From Sideroxyarcus sp045866275 (lineage in GTDB: Bacteria; Pseudomonadota; Gammaproteobacteria; Burkholderiales; Gallionellaceae), in NCBI GenBank assembly GCA_045866275.1, contig BAAFRX010000001.1, positions 1-64,000 on the forward strand: 64,000 nt of DNA, given 5' to 3'. A program made the translations under genes and the position numbers. The notes beneath the pieces were generated by a model. It ran no database searches and was not told where the DNA came from. It saw only the letters and a list, made by a program, of their open reading frames with translations. Shown here in pieces: positions 17,102-27,264 of the stretch; within the stretch, counting starts at the first letter, position 1; each line of letters opens with the position of its first letter.

Positions 17102-17123
17102 CAATGAATTGGGTGGAGGGGCA

Positions 17124-18185
17124 ATGAGACGCACCATCCTCATCATGGCGGGCGGAACCGGCGGGCACATCTATCCGGGTCTGGCCGTGGCCGACGCCTT
17201 GCGCGCGCAGGACTGGAACGTGGTCTGGCTGGGCGCGCCCAACAGCATGGAAGCCGAGCTGGTGCCCAAACATGGCTACCCGGTGGCCTGGGTGAATTTC
17301 AGCGGCGTCAGGGGCAAAGGTCTGCTGCGCTGGCTGACCCTGCCGTTCACCTTGCTGCGCGCGCTGGGGCAGAGCGCGGCGGCGATCCTGCGCCACCGTC
17401 CCGACGTGGTGCTGGGCATGGGCGGATACATCACGATGCCGGGTGGATTGATGGCGGCATTTTTGCGCCGTCCGCTGGTGGTGCATGAACAGAATTCCAT
17501 CGCCGGCATGAGCAACAAGGTGCTGGCAAAAATCGCCACGCGCGTGTTGAGCGGTTTCCCCGGGGTGCTGAAAGGCACCGAGTGGTGTGGCAATCCGGTG
17601 CGCGCCGATATTGCCGCGTTGCCCGAGCCGCAGGATCGCTTTGCCGGACGCGGCGGCAAGCTGGACGTGCTGGTAGTGGGGGGCAGCCTCGGCGCCCAGG
17701 CATTGAACGAAGCGTTGCCCAAGGCGCTGGTGTTGCTGGATGAGGCGGCGAGACCGAACGTGATCCACCAGACCGGCAAGAAACATTTCGAGACGGTGCA
17801 AAAGTTGTACGCACAGGCAGGCGTGAGCGCCGACATCCGCCCCTTCCTCGATGATATGGCGAACCAGTATGCAAAAGCCGATGTGGTGATCTGTCGCGCG
17901 GGGGCGCTGACGGTCGCCGAGCTGGCGGCGGCGGGCGTGGCGAGCGTGCTGGTGCCGTTCCCGTTCGCGGTGGACGACCATCAGACACACAATGCGCGCT
18001 TCCTCTCCGGGCACGGCGCAGCCCTGCTGTTGCCGCAACAAGAATTGAATGCGGAAAAACTGGCGCAACTGCTGCGCGAACTGGATCGCGAAAAACTGCT
18101 GGCGATGGCGCAAGCCGCACGCAGCCTGGCCAAACCGGATGCGACACGACATGTGGCGCAAGTCTGCGTTGCTTTAGCGGGATAA
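17124..18185 (+). CDS. murG: Lipid II-forming N-acetylglucosaminyltransferase MurG
   Basis: 353 residues, GT28 family, peripheral on the inner membrane; adds GlcNAc to lipid I. Motifs: MAGGTGGHIYPGLAVA at the N-terminus, VLGMGGYITMPGG, VHEQNSIAGMSN, VVGGSLGAQALNE and the UDP-binding CRAGALTVAELAAAGVAS. The ATG at 17124 has a strong Shine-Dalgarno; longer in-frame upstream sequence is repeat-derived. Next gene murC starts after 5 bp. Confidence 0.96.
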   Translation: MRRTILIMAGGTGGHIYPGLAVADALRAQDWNVVWLGAPNSMEAELVPKHGYPVAWVNFSGVRGKGLLRWLTLPFTLLRALGQSAAAILRHRPDVVLGMGGYITMPGGLMAAFLRRPLVVHEQNSIAGMSNKVLAKIATRVLSGFPGVLKGTEWCGNPVRADIAALPEPQDRFAGRGGKLDVLVVGGSLGAQALNEALPKALVLLDEAARPNVIHQTGKKHFETVQKLYAQAGVSADIRPFLDDMANQYAKADVVICRAGALTVAELAAAGVASVLVPFPFAVDDHQTHNARFLSGHGAALLLPQQELNAEKLAQLLRELDREKLLAMAQAARSLAKPDATRHVAQVCVALAG

Positions 18186-18190
18186 AAGAT

Positions 18191-19605
<1,415 letters not shown>

Positions 19606-19609
<4 letters not shown>

Positions 19610-20523
19610 ACATGAGCGAACCGGCACATTTAGACATCGGGGGTTTGCGCGGCGAGATGCGCCACGACGAGCCCATGGCGCGCCACGTGAGCTGGCGTGC
19701 GGGCGGCGTCGCGCGGCACCTGTATCGCCCGGCCGACCTGGCCGACCTGCAAGCCTTCCTGCGCCGCACACCGGCAACGGAGCCGCTGCTGTTCGTGGGA
19801 TTGGGCAGCAACCTGCTGGTGCGCGAGGGCGGGTTCCCCGGCACGGTGGTGCAGTTGGTGGGCGCGCTCGCCGAGTTGCGCATGGAGGATGGCCTGATCT
19901 ACGCGCAGGCCGGAGTGCCGGGCGCGAAGCTGGCGCGTTTCGCCGCCGCGAATCATCTGTGCGGCGCGGAATTCTTCGTTGGCATCCCCGGCACGCTGGG
20001 CGGCATGCTGGCGATGAACGCCGGCTGCTACGGCGGCGAGACCTGGCAGCAGGTGGTGCGCGCGCAGGTGCTGACCCGCAGCGGGGAATTGCTGGAGCGC
20101 ACGCCGCCGGCATACGAGATCGGCTATCGGCGTGTGGTGTTGCAGCAAGAGCGGGAAGAATTCTTCGTCGGGGCCTGGCTGCACTTCAAGCAGGGCGATG
20201 TGGAAAAGGCGCGTCAGGAAATCAGGGCGCTGATGGAAAAACGCAGCGCCAGCCAGCCGTTGCAACAGCCGAATTGCGGTTCGGTCTTCCGCAATCCGGA
20301 AGGCGGCCATGCGGCCAGGCTGATTGAGCGCTGCGGCCTGAAGGGGCGGCAAATCGGCGGTGCCCAAGTGTCTGAAAAGCACGCCAATTTCATCGTCAAC
20401 GTGGGCGGCGCAACGGCGACCGACATTGAAAACCTGATTGGTGCAGTGCAAGCCACGGTGTTGCAGCAGACGGGCATCGAGCTGCATCCGGAAGTGCGGA
20501 TCGTTGGGGAAAGGGTGAAGTGA
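19606..20523 (+). CDS. murB: UDP-N-acetylenolpyruvoylglucosamine reductase MurB
   Basis: 305 residues, FAD enzyme, short (type II-like) form. Motifs: NTxR-like start replaced by ARHVSWRAGGVARHLYRP, GLGSNLLVREGG, FFVGIPGTLGGMLAMNAGCYGGE, and QPLQQPNCGSVFRNPEGGHAARLIE with the catalytic serine. I chose ATG 19606 (overlapping murC by 4 bp); a second ATG at 19612 is also possible. Overlaps ddl by 4 bp (GTGA). Confidence 0.94.
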
Positions 20524-21434
20524 AAAAATTCGGAAAAGTTGCGGTGCTGATGGGCGGGCATTCGGCCGAGCGCGAGGTGTCGCTGAAGAGCGGGGCGGCG
20601 GTGCTGGCCGCATTGCAGCAGAGCGGGGTGGATGCGCACGCCTTCGATCCGGCCGAGCGCGACCTGCACATTCTGCTGGAACAGAAATTCGACCGCGTGT
20701 TCATCGCACTGCACGGGCGCTACGGCGAAGACGGCACGGTGCAGGGCGCGCTCGAACTGATGGACATTCCCTATACCGGCAGCGGGGTGATGGCCTCCGC
20801 CATCGCCATGGACAAATGGCGCAGCAAGATGATCTGGCAGGCGGCCGGCTTGCCGATTCCGGAATACGAGGCGCTGACCGCGCCGACCGACTGGGTGGCG
20901 CTGGCCGACCATCTCGACCTGCCGTTGTTCGTGAAACCGGCGAACGAAGGTTCCAGTGTGGGCATCAGCAAGGTGCGCACGGTGGCGGAATTGCCCGCCG
21001 CCTATGCCGAGGCGGCCCGGCACGACAAGGTGGTGCTCGCCGAAAGCAGCGTCAGCGGCGGCGAATACACGGTGGCCATTCTCGGTGGACACGCGCTGCC
21101 GGTCATCAAGATCGAACCAGCCAATGAGTTCTACGACTACGAGGCGAAATATCTGCGCGACGACACGCGCTACCTGTGCCCGTGCGGTTTGAGTGCGGCA
21201 GACGAAGCCGCGATGCAACACCTGGCATTGCAGGCATTCGCCCTGATCGGCGGCAGCGGCTGGGGGCGGGTGGATTTTCTGCGCGGCGCAGACGACGGCA
21301 AGGCCTATGTACTGGAGGCGAATACCTCGCCGGGCATGACCGACCACAGCCTGGTGCCGATGGCGGCGCGCCAGGCGGGGATCAGTTTCGGGCAATTGGT
21401 GCTGCGGGTGCTGGAGGCTGCACATGTGGGCTGA
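20520..21434 (+). CDS. ddl: D-alanine-D-alanine ligase
   Basis: 304 residues, ATP-grasp fold, GTG start (MKKFGKVAVLMGGHSAEREVSLKSG). Motifs: HGRYGEDGTVQGALE, PYTGSGVMASAIAMDK, FVKPANEGSSVGISKV, and LEANTSPGMTDHSLVP, where the catalytic metal ligands lie. The YxL-type serine/tyrosine loop is compatible with D-Ala-D-Ala rather than lactate ligase. Overlaps ftsQ by 11 bp. Confidence 0.95.
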   Translation: MKKFGKVAVLMGGHSAEREVSLKSGAAVLAALQQSGVDAHAFDPAERDLHILLEQKFDRVFIALHGRYGEDGTVQGALELMDIPYTGSGVMASAIAMDKWRSKMIWQAAGLPIPEYEALTAPTDWVALADHLDLPLFVKPANEGSSVGISKVRTVAELPAAYAEAARHDKVVLAESSVSGGEYTVAILGGHALPVIKIEPANEFYDYEAKYLRDDTRYLCPCGLSAADEAAMQHLALQAFALIGGSGWGRVDFLRGADDGKAYVLEANTSPGMTDHSLVPMAARQAGISFGQLVLRVLEAAHVG

Positions 21435-22116
21435 TGCGACACGGTTGCGCGCGTTGACCCGGCTGTTGCTGGGGGCGACGGTGCTGTGGTTGGTGTGGGG
21501 CGGCGTGCGTTACACCCTGCACCTGCCCGCCTTCGCCTTGCGCGCGGTCGAGTTGACAGCTACCCCGGAACATCTCGACGCGGTGCAGTTGCGCGCCGTC
21601 GTGGCCGGGGTGCAGGGAAATTTCTTCACCGTCGATCTGCAGCGCACGCGGCAGTCGCTCGAACAGTTGCCCTGGGTGCGCCGGGCCAGCGTGCGGCGCA
21701 AGTTCCCTTGGGCGTTGCAGGTGGAGCTGGAAGAGCATGTCGCGCTGGCGCGCTGGAATCAGCATGACCTGGTGAATACCCACGGCGAGGTATTCCATGC
21801 GGAAACCGATGAGCGGCTGCCCGCCTTCCTCGGTGAAGCGCGCAACGCCCGGCAGGTGGCGGAGATGTATGCCGAGATGAATCGCCAGTTGCGGCCGCTG
21901 CGGAGAACGGTCGAACGCATCGTGCTGTCGCCGCGCATGGCCTGGCAGATCGAGCTGGATGACGGACTGCAGCTGGCGCTGGGGCGGGAGGCGGTAGGCG
22001 AACGGCTGGCACGGTTCGTCAGGGTGTATCCCTCGAGTGCGGCGGCGCTGCCGGGCGTGCGGCGGGTGGACCTGCGCTATCGCGACGGTTTTGCGGTAGC
22101 CGGGGATGCGGCGTGA
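21424..22116 (+). CDS. ftsQ: Cell division protein FtsQ
   Basis: 230 residues with one N-terminal transmembrane helix (about 14-32) and a periplasmic POTRA domain (FALRAVELTATPEHLDAVQLRAVV), then the conserved LEQLPWVRRASVRRKFPWALQVELEEH motif. It recruits FtsB/FtsL and links early and late divisome proteins. Identification by motif and by position between ddl and ftsA. Confidence 0.93.
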   Translation: MWADATRLRALTRLLLGATVLWLVWGGVRYTLHLPAFALRAVELTATPEHLDAVQLRAVVAGVQGNFFTVDLQRTRQSLEQLPWVRRASVRRKFPWALQVELEEHVALARWNQHDLVNTHGEVFHAETDERLPAFLGEARNARQVAEMYAEMNRQLRPLRRTVERIVLSPRMAWQIELDDGLQLALGREAVGERLARFVRVYPSSAAALPGVRRVDLRYRDGFAVAGDAA

Positions 22117-22135
22117 GTTTTTGGAGAGTCTGGGA

Positions 22136-23365
22136 ATGAGCAAAGAAAGCAAGAATCTGATCGTCGGACTGGATATCGGCACCTCGAAGATCGCGTGCAT
22201 CGTGGCCGAGGTGACGGCGGAGGGCACGCTGGAGGTGGTCGGCGCCGGCATGCACCAGTCATCGGGCATGAAAAAAGGCATGGTGGTGAACATCGACGCC
22301 ACGGTCGGGGCCATCCAGCAGGCGCTGCAGGAAGCCGAGCTGATGGCGGACTGCAAGATCCGTGAGGTCTATACCGGCATCGCGGGCGGGCATATCCGCA
22401 GCTCGAACGCGCACGGCATGATCAAGATCAAGGACAAGGAGGTCGCCCAGACTGACGTGGTGCGCGCGATCGAAACCGCCAGTTCGATCAGTCTGCCGGG
22501 CGACCAGCAGATCCTGCATATCCTGGAACAGGAATTCAGCATCGACGGGCAGGAGGGCATCAAGAAACCGCTGGGCATGAGCGGCCTGCGCCTGGAAGTG
22601 GAGATCCATATCGTGACCGGCGCGGTGTCGGCGGTGCAGAACATCCTGAAATGCATCCATCGCTGCGGCCTGGAAGTGAACGACATGATCCTGCAACCGC
22701 TGGCATCGAGCAAAGCGGTGCTGGCCGAAGACGAAAAAGAGCTGGGGGTGTGCCTGATCGATATCGGCGGGGGCACCACCGATGTGGCGATCTTTACCAA
22801 CGGCGCGATCCGCCACACGGCGGTGATCCCGATCGCGGGCGACCAGATTACCAACGATATCGCGATGGCGTTGCGCACACCGACCAAGGATGCCGAGGAC
22901 ATCAAGATCAAATATGGCTGCGCCCTGCGCCAGCTCGCGACGGACGCGCCGATCGAGGTGCCCGGGGTGGGCGAGCGCAGCGCGCGCATGTTGTCGCGGC
23001 AGACGCTGGCGGAAGTGATCGAGCCGCGGGTGGAGGAACTGTATTCGCTGGTGCAGACCGAATTGCGGCGCAGCGGGCTGGAAGAGGTGTTGTCGTCCGG
23101 CATCGTCATCACCGGCGGCAGCGCGGCCCTGCAGGGCATGGTCGAGCTGGGGGAAGAGATTTTCCATCTGCCGGTGCGCCTGGGATTGCCGCGCAATATC
23201 GGCGGATTGTCGGCGGTCGTGAAGACGCCGCGCTATGCAACCGGTGTCGGTTTGCTGCTGTACGGCCTGGAACAACGGCAGCGCAATGAGGTGGCCCGGG
23301 TGGGGGCGGGATCGTTCAAGGAGGTGCTGGAAAAGATGGCGGCGTGGTTCAAGGGGAATTTTTAG
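22136..23365 (+). CDS. ftsA: Cell division protein FtsA
   Basis: 409 residues, actin-like ATPase that tethers FtsZ to the membrane. Phosphate-1 motif VGLDIGTSKIACIVAE, SHS2 insert (1C) domain around residues 85-165, phosphate-2 DIGGGTTDVAIF, adenosine motif ITGGSAALQGMVELGEE. The C-terminal amphipathic membrane-targeting helix is visible (FKEVLEKMAAWFKGNF). ATG 22136 has GGAG upstream. Confidence 0.96.
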   Translation: MSKESKNLIVGLDIGTSKIACIVAEVTAEGTLEVVGAGMHQSSGMKKGMVVNIDATVGAIQQALQEAELMADCKIREVYTGIAGGHIRSSNAHGMIKIKDKEVAQTDVVRAIETASSISLPGDQQILHILEQEFSIDGQEGIKKPLGMSGLRLEVEIHIVTGAVSAVQNILKCIHRCGLEVNDMILQPLASSKAVLAEDEKELGVCLIDIGGGTTDVAIFTNGAIRHTAVIPIAGDQITNDIAMALRTPTKDAEDIKIKYGCALRQLATDAPIEVPGVGERSARMLSRQTLAEVIEPRVEELYSLVQTELRRSGLEEVLSSGIVITGGSAALQGMVELGEEIFHLPVRLGLPRNIGGLSAVVKTPRYATGVGLLLYGLEQRQRNEVARVGAGSFKEVLEKMAAWFKGNF

Positions 23366-23428
23366 CGGGCGTGGCAGGACTGTTTTTGGTTTTCTTATAT
23401 ATTTTTTGATATCAACCCAAGGAGAAAA

Positions 23429-24589
23429 ATGATGGCTTTCGAACTGTTGGATGCACAACCGCAAGGCGCGGTGATTAAGGTGGTGGGGGTGGGCGGCTGC
23501 GGCGGCAATGCCATCGATCACATGATCGAGCAGGGCGTGCAGGGGGTCGAGTTCATCACCATCAATACCGATGCGCAGGCATTGAAACGCAGCAAGGCCA
23601 GGGTGCAGTTGCAAATCGGCGCCAACCTGACCAAGGGGCTGGGGGCCGGTGCCAAGCCGCAGGTCGGCCAGGCGGCGGCGGAGGAAGACCGTGAGCGCAT
23701 CGCCGAAATCATCGGCGGCGCGAACATGGTGTTCATCACGGCCGGGATGGGCGGCGGGACCGGCACCGGCGCCGCGCCGATCGTGGCGCAGGTCGCCAAG
23801 GAAATGGGCATCCTCACCGTGGCCGTGGTAACCAAGCCTTTCCTGTTCGAGGGCAAGCGCATGTCGCTGGCACTGGCGGGCATCGAGGAGCTGGCCGCCT
23901 ATGTCGATTCGCTCATCATCGTGCCGAATGCCAAGCTGATGGAAGTGCTGGGCGGCAAGACCACGCTGCCGGAAGCGTTCAAGGCGGCGAACGGCGTGTT
24001 GCAGGGCGCAGTGGCGGGCATCGCCGAAGTGATCAACGTGCCCGGCATGGTCAACGTGGACTTTGCCGACGTGTGCACCCTGATGTCGGAGAACGGTATG
24101 GCGATGATGGGCGCGGCTTCCGCCGCCGGCGAAGGCCGGGCGCAGCGTGCTGCCGAACAGGCCATCGCCAGTCCGCTGCTGGAGGACGTCGATCTGTCCG
24201 GCGCGCGCGGCGTGCTGGTGAATATCACGTCGAGCAGCAACATCACGCTGGAAGAGTTCCACGAAGTGATGAACTGCTTCCAGTTCGCTGCCGCCGAGGC
24301 TACGGTGATCGTCGGTTCCGTGTTCGACGAGAACATGGGCGACGAGCTGCGCGTGACCATCGTGGCCACCGGTCTTGGATCGCTGCGCAAACCGCAGGCC
24401 AGGCCGGTGCTGGTGCCGCAGGCCCAATTGCGCACCGGGACGCATGATGCGCCGCTGGTTGATTTCAATGCGCTGGAAACCCCTTCGGTGTGGCGCTCCG
24501 GCCGCAACCGCGAGACGGTGGAGGCGATGAAACAATCCGGGGTGGAGGCGCTGGATATCCCGTCGTTCCTGCGCAAGCAAGCCGACTGA
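23429..24589 (+). CDS. ftsZ: Cell division protein FtsZ
   Basis: 386 residues, tubulin-like GTPase that forms the Z ring. N-terminal VVGVGGCGGNAIDHMIEQG, the tubulin signature GGGTGTGAAP, T7-loop NVDFADV, and the conserved C-terminal tail DIPSFLRKQAD that binds FtsA and ZapD (zapD is at 40.9 kb). AAGGAG lies just upstream; the start may be either of two consecutive ATGs (23429 or 23432). The 63-bp AT-rich gap after ftsA could hold a secondary promoter but I see no clear hexamers. Confidence 0.97.
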   Translation: MMAFELLDAQPQGAVIKVVGVGGCGGNAIDHMIEQGVQGVEFITINTDAQALKRSKARVQLQIGANLTKGLGAGAKPQVGQAAAEEDRERIAEIIGGANMVFITAGMGGGTGTGAAPIVAQVAKEMGILTVAVVTKPFLFEGKRMSLALAGIEELAAYVDSLIIVPNAKLMEVLGGKTTLPEAFKAANGVLQGAVAGIAEVINVPGMVNVDFADVCTLMSENGMAMMGAASAAGEGRAQRAAEQAIASPLLEDVDLSGARGVLVNITSSSNITLEEFHEVMNCFQFAAAEATVIVGSVFDENMGDELRVTIVATGLGSLRKPQARPVLVPQAQLRTGTHDAPLVDFNALETPSVWRSGRNRETVEAMKQSGVEALDIPSFLRKQAD

Positions 24590-24669
24590 TCGCGCCGTGC
24601 CGATGCGGCCGCACGACGGGGATAGGTGCGCCCGTGCTAAACTTCGCCCATAAACAGCAAGGTAAGCGC

Positions 24670-25587
24670 ATGGTCAGACAACGCACATTGAAGACAACGG
24701 TCGAGGCGACAGGCGTCGGTCTGCACACCGGGGAGAAGGTCTATCTGACCTTGCGCCCGGCAGCGGTGGATACCGGCATCGTGTTTCGCCGCGTCGATCT
24801 GCCGCAGCCGGTGGATATCCATGCCCGCGCCGTGGCGGTGAACGACACGCGTTTGTCCACCTGTCTGGAGGAGAACGGAGCGCGCGTGGCAACGGTCGAG
24901 CATCTGATGTCCGCCCTGTCCGGCCTGGGCATCGACAATGCGATTGTCGAGTTGACCAGCCCGGAACTGCCGATCATGGACGGCAGCGCGGGGACATTCA
25001 TCTTCCTGTTGCAATCGGCCGGGATCGTCGAGCAGGAGGCGGCCAAGAAATTCATCCGCATCAAGAAAACCATCGAACTGAAGGACGGCGACAAGTGGGT
25101 GCGCTTCGAGCCCTACAATGGCTACCGCCTGAATTTCACCATCGATTTTGCGCACCCGGTGTTTGCCGATACCAAGCAGCAGGTGAGAGTCGATCTGGGT
25201 GAACAATCCTATATCAAGGAAGTCAGCCGCGCCCGCACCTTCGGTTTCATGCAGGAGGTCGAATACATGCGCTCGCAGGGGCTGGCGCTGGGCGGCAATC
25301 TGGACAACGCCGTCGTGATGGACGAGTACCGTGTCATCAATCCGGACGGGTTGCGGTTCGAGGATGAATTCGTCAAGCACAAGGTGCTGGACGCCATCGG
25401 CGACCTTTATTTGCTCGGGCACCCGTTGATCGGGGCTTTTTCCGGGCACAAGTCCGGCCATGCCCTGAACAATGCCCTGTGCCGGGCCTTGCTGGCGGAC
25501 GAACAGGCATGGGAATTCGTCACCTTCGACAAACCGGAAGAGGCGCCGAATTTCCTGCGCCTGCAATTGCAAACGCAAGCAGTCTGA
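24670..25587 (+). CDS. lpxC: UDP-3-O-acyl-GlcNAc deacetylase LpxC
   Basis: 305 residues; zinc deacetylase, committed step of lipid A synthesis. Start MVRQRTLKTTVEATGVGLHTGEKV. Zinc ligands in TVEHLMSAL (His78) and KHKVLDAIGDLYLLG (His and Asp near 237-241); substrate motif MDGSAGTFIFLL. AAGGTAAG sits upstream. Location after ftsZ is the usual proteobacterial order. Confidence 0.96.
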   Translation: MVRQRTLKTTVEATGVGLHTGEKVYLTLRPAAVDTGIVFRRVDLPQPVDIHARAVAVNDTRLSTCLEENGARVATVEHLMSALSGLGIDNAIVELTSPELPIMDGSAGTFIFLLQSAGIVEQEAAKKFIRIKKTIELKDGDKWVRFEPYNGYRLNFTIDFAHPVFADTKQQVRVDLGEQSYIKEVSRARTFGFMQEVEYMRSQGLALGGNLDNAVVMDEYRVINPDGLRFEDEFVKHKVLDAIGDLYLLGHPLIGAFSGHKSGHALNNALCRALLADEQAWEFVTFDKPEEAPNFLRLQLQTQAV

Positions 25588-25592
25588 CCGTC

Positions 25593-25790
25593 ATGCTGAT
25601 TCGCTTGATTCTGCTGCTGTCGGCGCTATTCATCTTGGCGGCGGTGGGGGCCTACCTGTTTTCGCGCGACGCGCGTTATCTGGCATGGGCGGTGCAAGTC
25701 GCTCAATTCGTAGTGTTCCTGCTCCTGGTGTTCGGGGTGCTATTCCTGCTGGAACGCTATGGACTGGTGGCGTGGCGCGTCTTTGGCTGA
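25593..25790 (+). CDS. Small two-helix membrane protein of unknown function
   Basis: 65 residues starting MLIRLILLLSALFILAAVGAYLFS, 5 bp after lpxC. Two hydrophobic segments (about 2-22 and 33-54) flank a short DARYLAWAVQ loop. I do not recognise the family. Tight spacing to lpxC and clean open frame support a real gene. It ends convergent with dciA, separated by 11 bp containing the palindrome AGCCGGCCGGCT. Confidence 0.65.
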   Translation: MLIRLILLLSALFILAAVGAYLFSRDARYLAWAVQVAQFVVFLLLVFGVLFLLERYGLVAWRVFG

Positions 25791-25801
25791 CAGCCGGCCG
25801 G

Positions 25802-26227
25802 CTATGTCGCCCGCTTGACCATGCGCTGCAGCGATAACTTGAGCGGGTCGCCGTCCTTCAGTTGACGGGTAAAATCTTCAAGCGTTTGCCGGCCTTGTTT
25901 GCCGAGCGTTCTCGGGCGGGTAGGGCCGGGTGGAGGGACATTGCTGGCTTGCACTCGAATCTGAATTCCAGTAACCTCGCATCCCCTTGTTAGAAATGAG
26001 GAAATTAGCTGGGGGACAAGCTGGCGCAGTTTTCCCGCTACCGCGCCATTGTCTGCTGCCAGCGTCAACCGGCCTTCGGCGTAGTGAGCGACGCGGCAGG
26101 AACGACCCAGTGAAGCCGGGACGAGTGCCTGGAAATGGCGCTGCAACACGGAGACTTGCCCGACCGTCCGGGCAAGCGCATGCAGATTCGGATTCGCGTC
26201 GATAAAGGCGTTCAGACGATGTGGCAC
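25802..26227 (-). CDS. dciA: DciA/DUF721 family protein
   Basis: 141 residues. The N-terminal part (LNAFIDANPNLHALARTVGQVSVLQRHFQALVPASLG) and the following HYAEGRLTLAADNGAVAGKLRQLVPQLISSFL resemble DUF721/DciA, which helps load the DnaB helicase in bacteria lacking DnaC. Position between lpxC and secA, opposite in direction, is typical for beta/gammaproteobacteria. The C-terminus is Pro/Arg-rich and variable. Confidence 0.75.
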   Translation of the reverse strand: MPHRLNAFIDANPNLHALARTVGQVSVLQRHFQALVPASLGRSCRVAHYAEGRLTLAADNGAVAGKLRQLVPQLISSFLTRGCEVTGIQIRVQASNVPPPGPTRPRTLGKQGRQTLEDFTRQLKDGDPLKLSLQRMVKRAT

Positions 26228-26259
26228 AGGATCAGGGGTGTCTCGTAAAGGGGTATGGC

Positions 26260-27183
26260 ATGAATATTATTCTGGTTTCCAACCATTTTGCAAAAGCGCG
26301 CAGTGTGACATTGACCCGCAGGCATCTTCTGCTTGCCGGGTCGGTGCTGGCCGCCTTGTTCGTTGCGGCCGTCCTGCTGGCGCAGTATGCCATTGTGCGC
26401 TTCCAACCCGGGGCCATCAGTGATGAGTTGCGCACTTGGCTGGCCAGCGCGCAGGCGGAAGAACAGCGCAAGCAGGAACTTTATCTGCGCCAGAGCCTGG
26501 ATGCCATGGCGGCACGGCTCGGCCAGATGCAAGCGCAGTTGCAGCGTCTGGACGGCCTGGGGGCGCGTCTCGCCAAGATGAGCGGGATGAAGCCGAACGA
26601 GTTTTCCTTTGACCTCGCGCCCGCGCGCGGCGGCCCTTATTTGCCCGCCCCGCCGCAACAGGAGTTGTCGCTGGAGTCGCTGGACCGGCAACTGGAAGAC
26701 CTGAGCCTGTTGCTGGGGGATCGCAGCGACAAGCTGGTGGCCCTGGAGACCTTGTTGCAACAGGACAGACTGGACAAGCGGATGCTGCCTTCGGTGGCGC
26801 CGGTCAAATCCAGCTGGTATTCATCCAACTTCGGCTGGCGGCTGGATCCGTTCACCGGCAAGAATGCCCTGCACGAGGGCGTCGATTACATGGTGCCGGA
26901 AGGTACGCCGATATACGCCTCCGCCGGCGGGGTGGTGGTGTTTGCGGGCCCGCACCCTCAATATGGTAATATGGTCGAGATCGATCATGGCAACCAGATC
27001 ACGACCCGTTACGCGCACGCTTCCAAAGTACTGGTACAGGTTGGCGAGGTGGTGCGGCGCGGACACGAAATCGCCCGGGTGGGTAGCACCGGCCGTTCCA
27101 CCGGCAATCATTTGCATTTTGAGGTGCGTTATCAGGGGAAGGCACAAAGTCCCGTGCGTTTCCTGCAAAAAGCAGCCGGTTGA
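26260..27183 (+). CDS. M23 (LytM-like) metalloendopeptidase
   Basis: 307 residues. One N-terminal transmembrane anchor (about 22-46), a coiled-coil region (about 60-170, AEEQRKQELYLRQSLDAM...) and a C-terminal M23 domain with zinc motifs HEGVDYMVP and HLHFEV plus GRSTGNHLHF. It should cleave or regulate cleavage of peptidoglycan cross-links in the periplasm. ATG 26260 starts MNIILVSNHFAKARSVTL. Divergent from dciA with only 32 bp between starts. Ends in a clear terminator before secA. Confidence 0.9.
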   Translation: MNIILVSNHFAKARSVTLTRRHLLLAGSVLAALFVAAVLLAQYAIVRFQPGAISDELRTWLASAQAEEQRKQELYLRQSLDAMAARLGQMQAQLQRLDGLGARLAKMSGMKPNEFSFDLAPARGGPYLPAPPQQELSLESLDRQLEDLSLLLGDRSDKLVALETLLQQDRLDKRMLPSVAPVKSSWYSSNFGWRLDPFTGKNALHEGVDYMVPEGTPIYASAGGVVVFAGPHPQYGNMVEIDHGNQITTRYAHASKVLVQVGEVVRRGHEIARVGSTGRSTGNHLHFEVRYQGKAQSPVRFLQKAAG

Positions 27184-27201
27184 GCGCCTTGATTTTGCGC
27201 G

Positions 27202-27232
27202 AGGGTGAGGTGAGCGCCTCACCCTTTTTATT
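27202..27232 (+). terminator. Rho-independent terminator between the M23 gene and secA
   Basis: AGGGTGAGG (27202-27210) and CCTCACCCT (27217-27225) form a perfect 9-bp stem with a 6-base loop, followed by TTTTATTTGTTT. Confidence 0.92.
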
Positions 27233-27264
27233 TGTTTGTAACATCAGCCACAGAAAATGACAGC

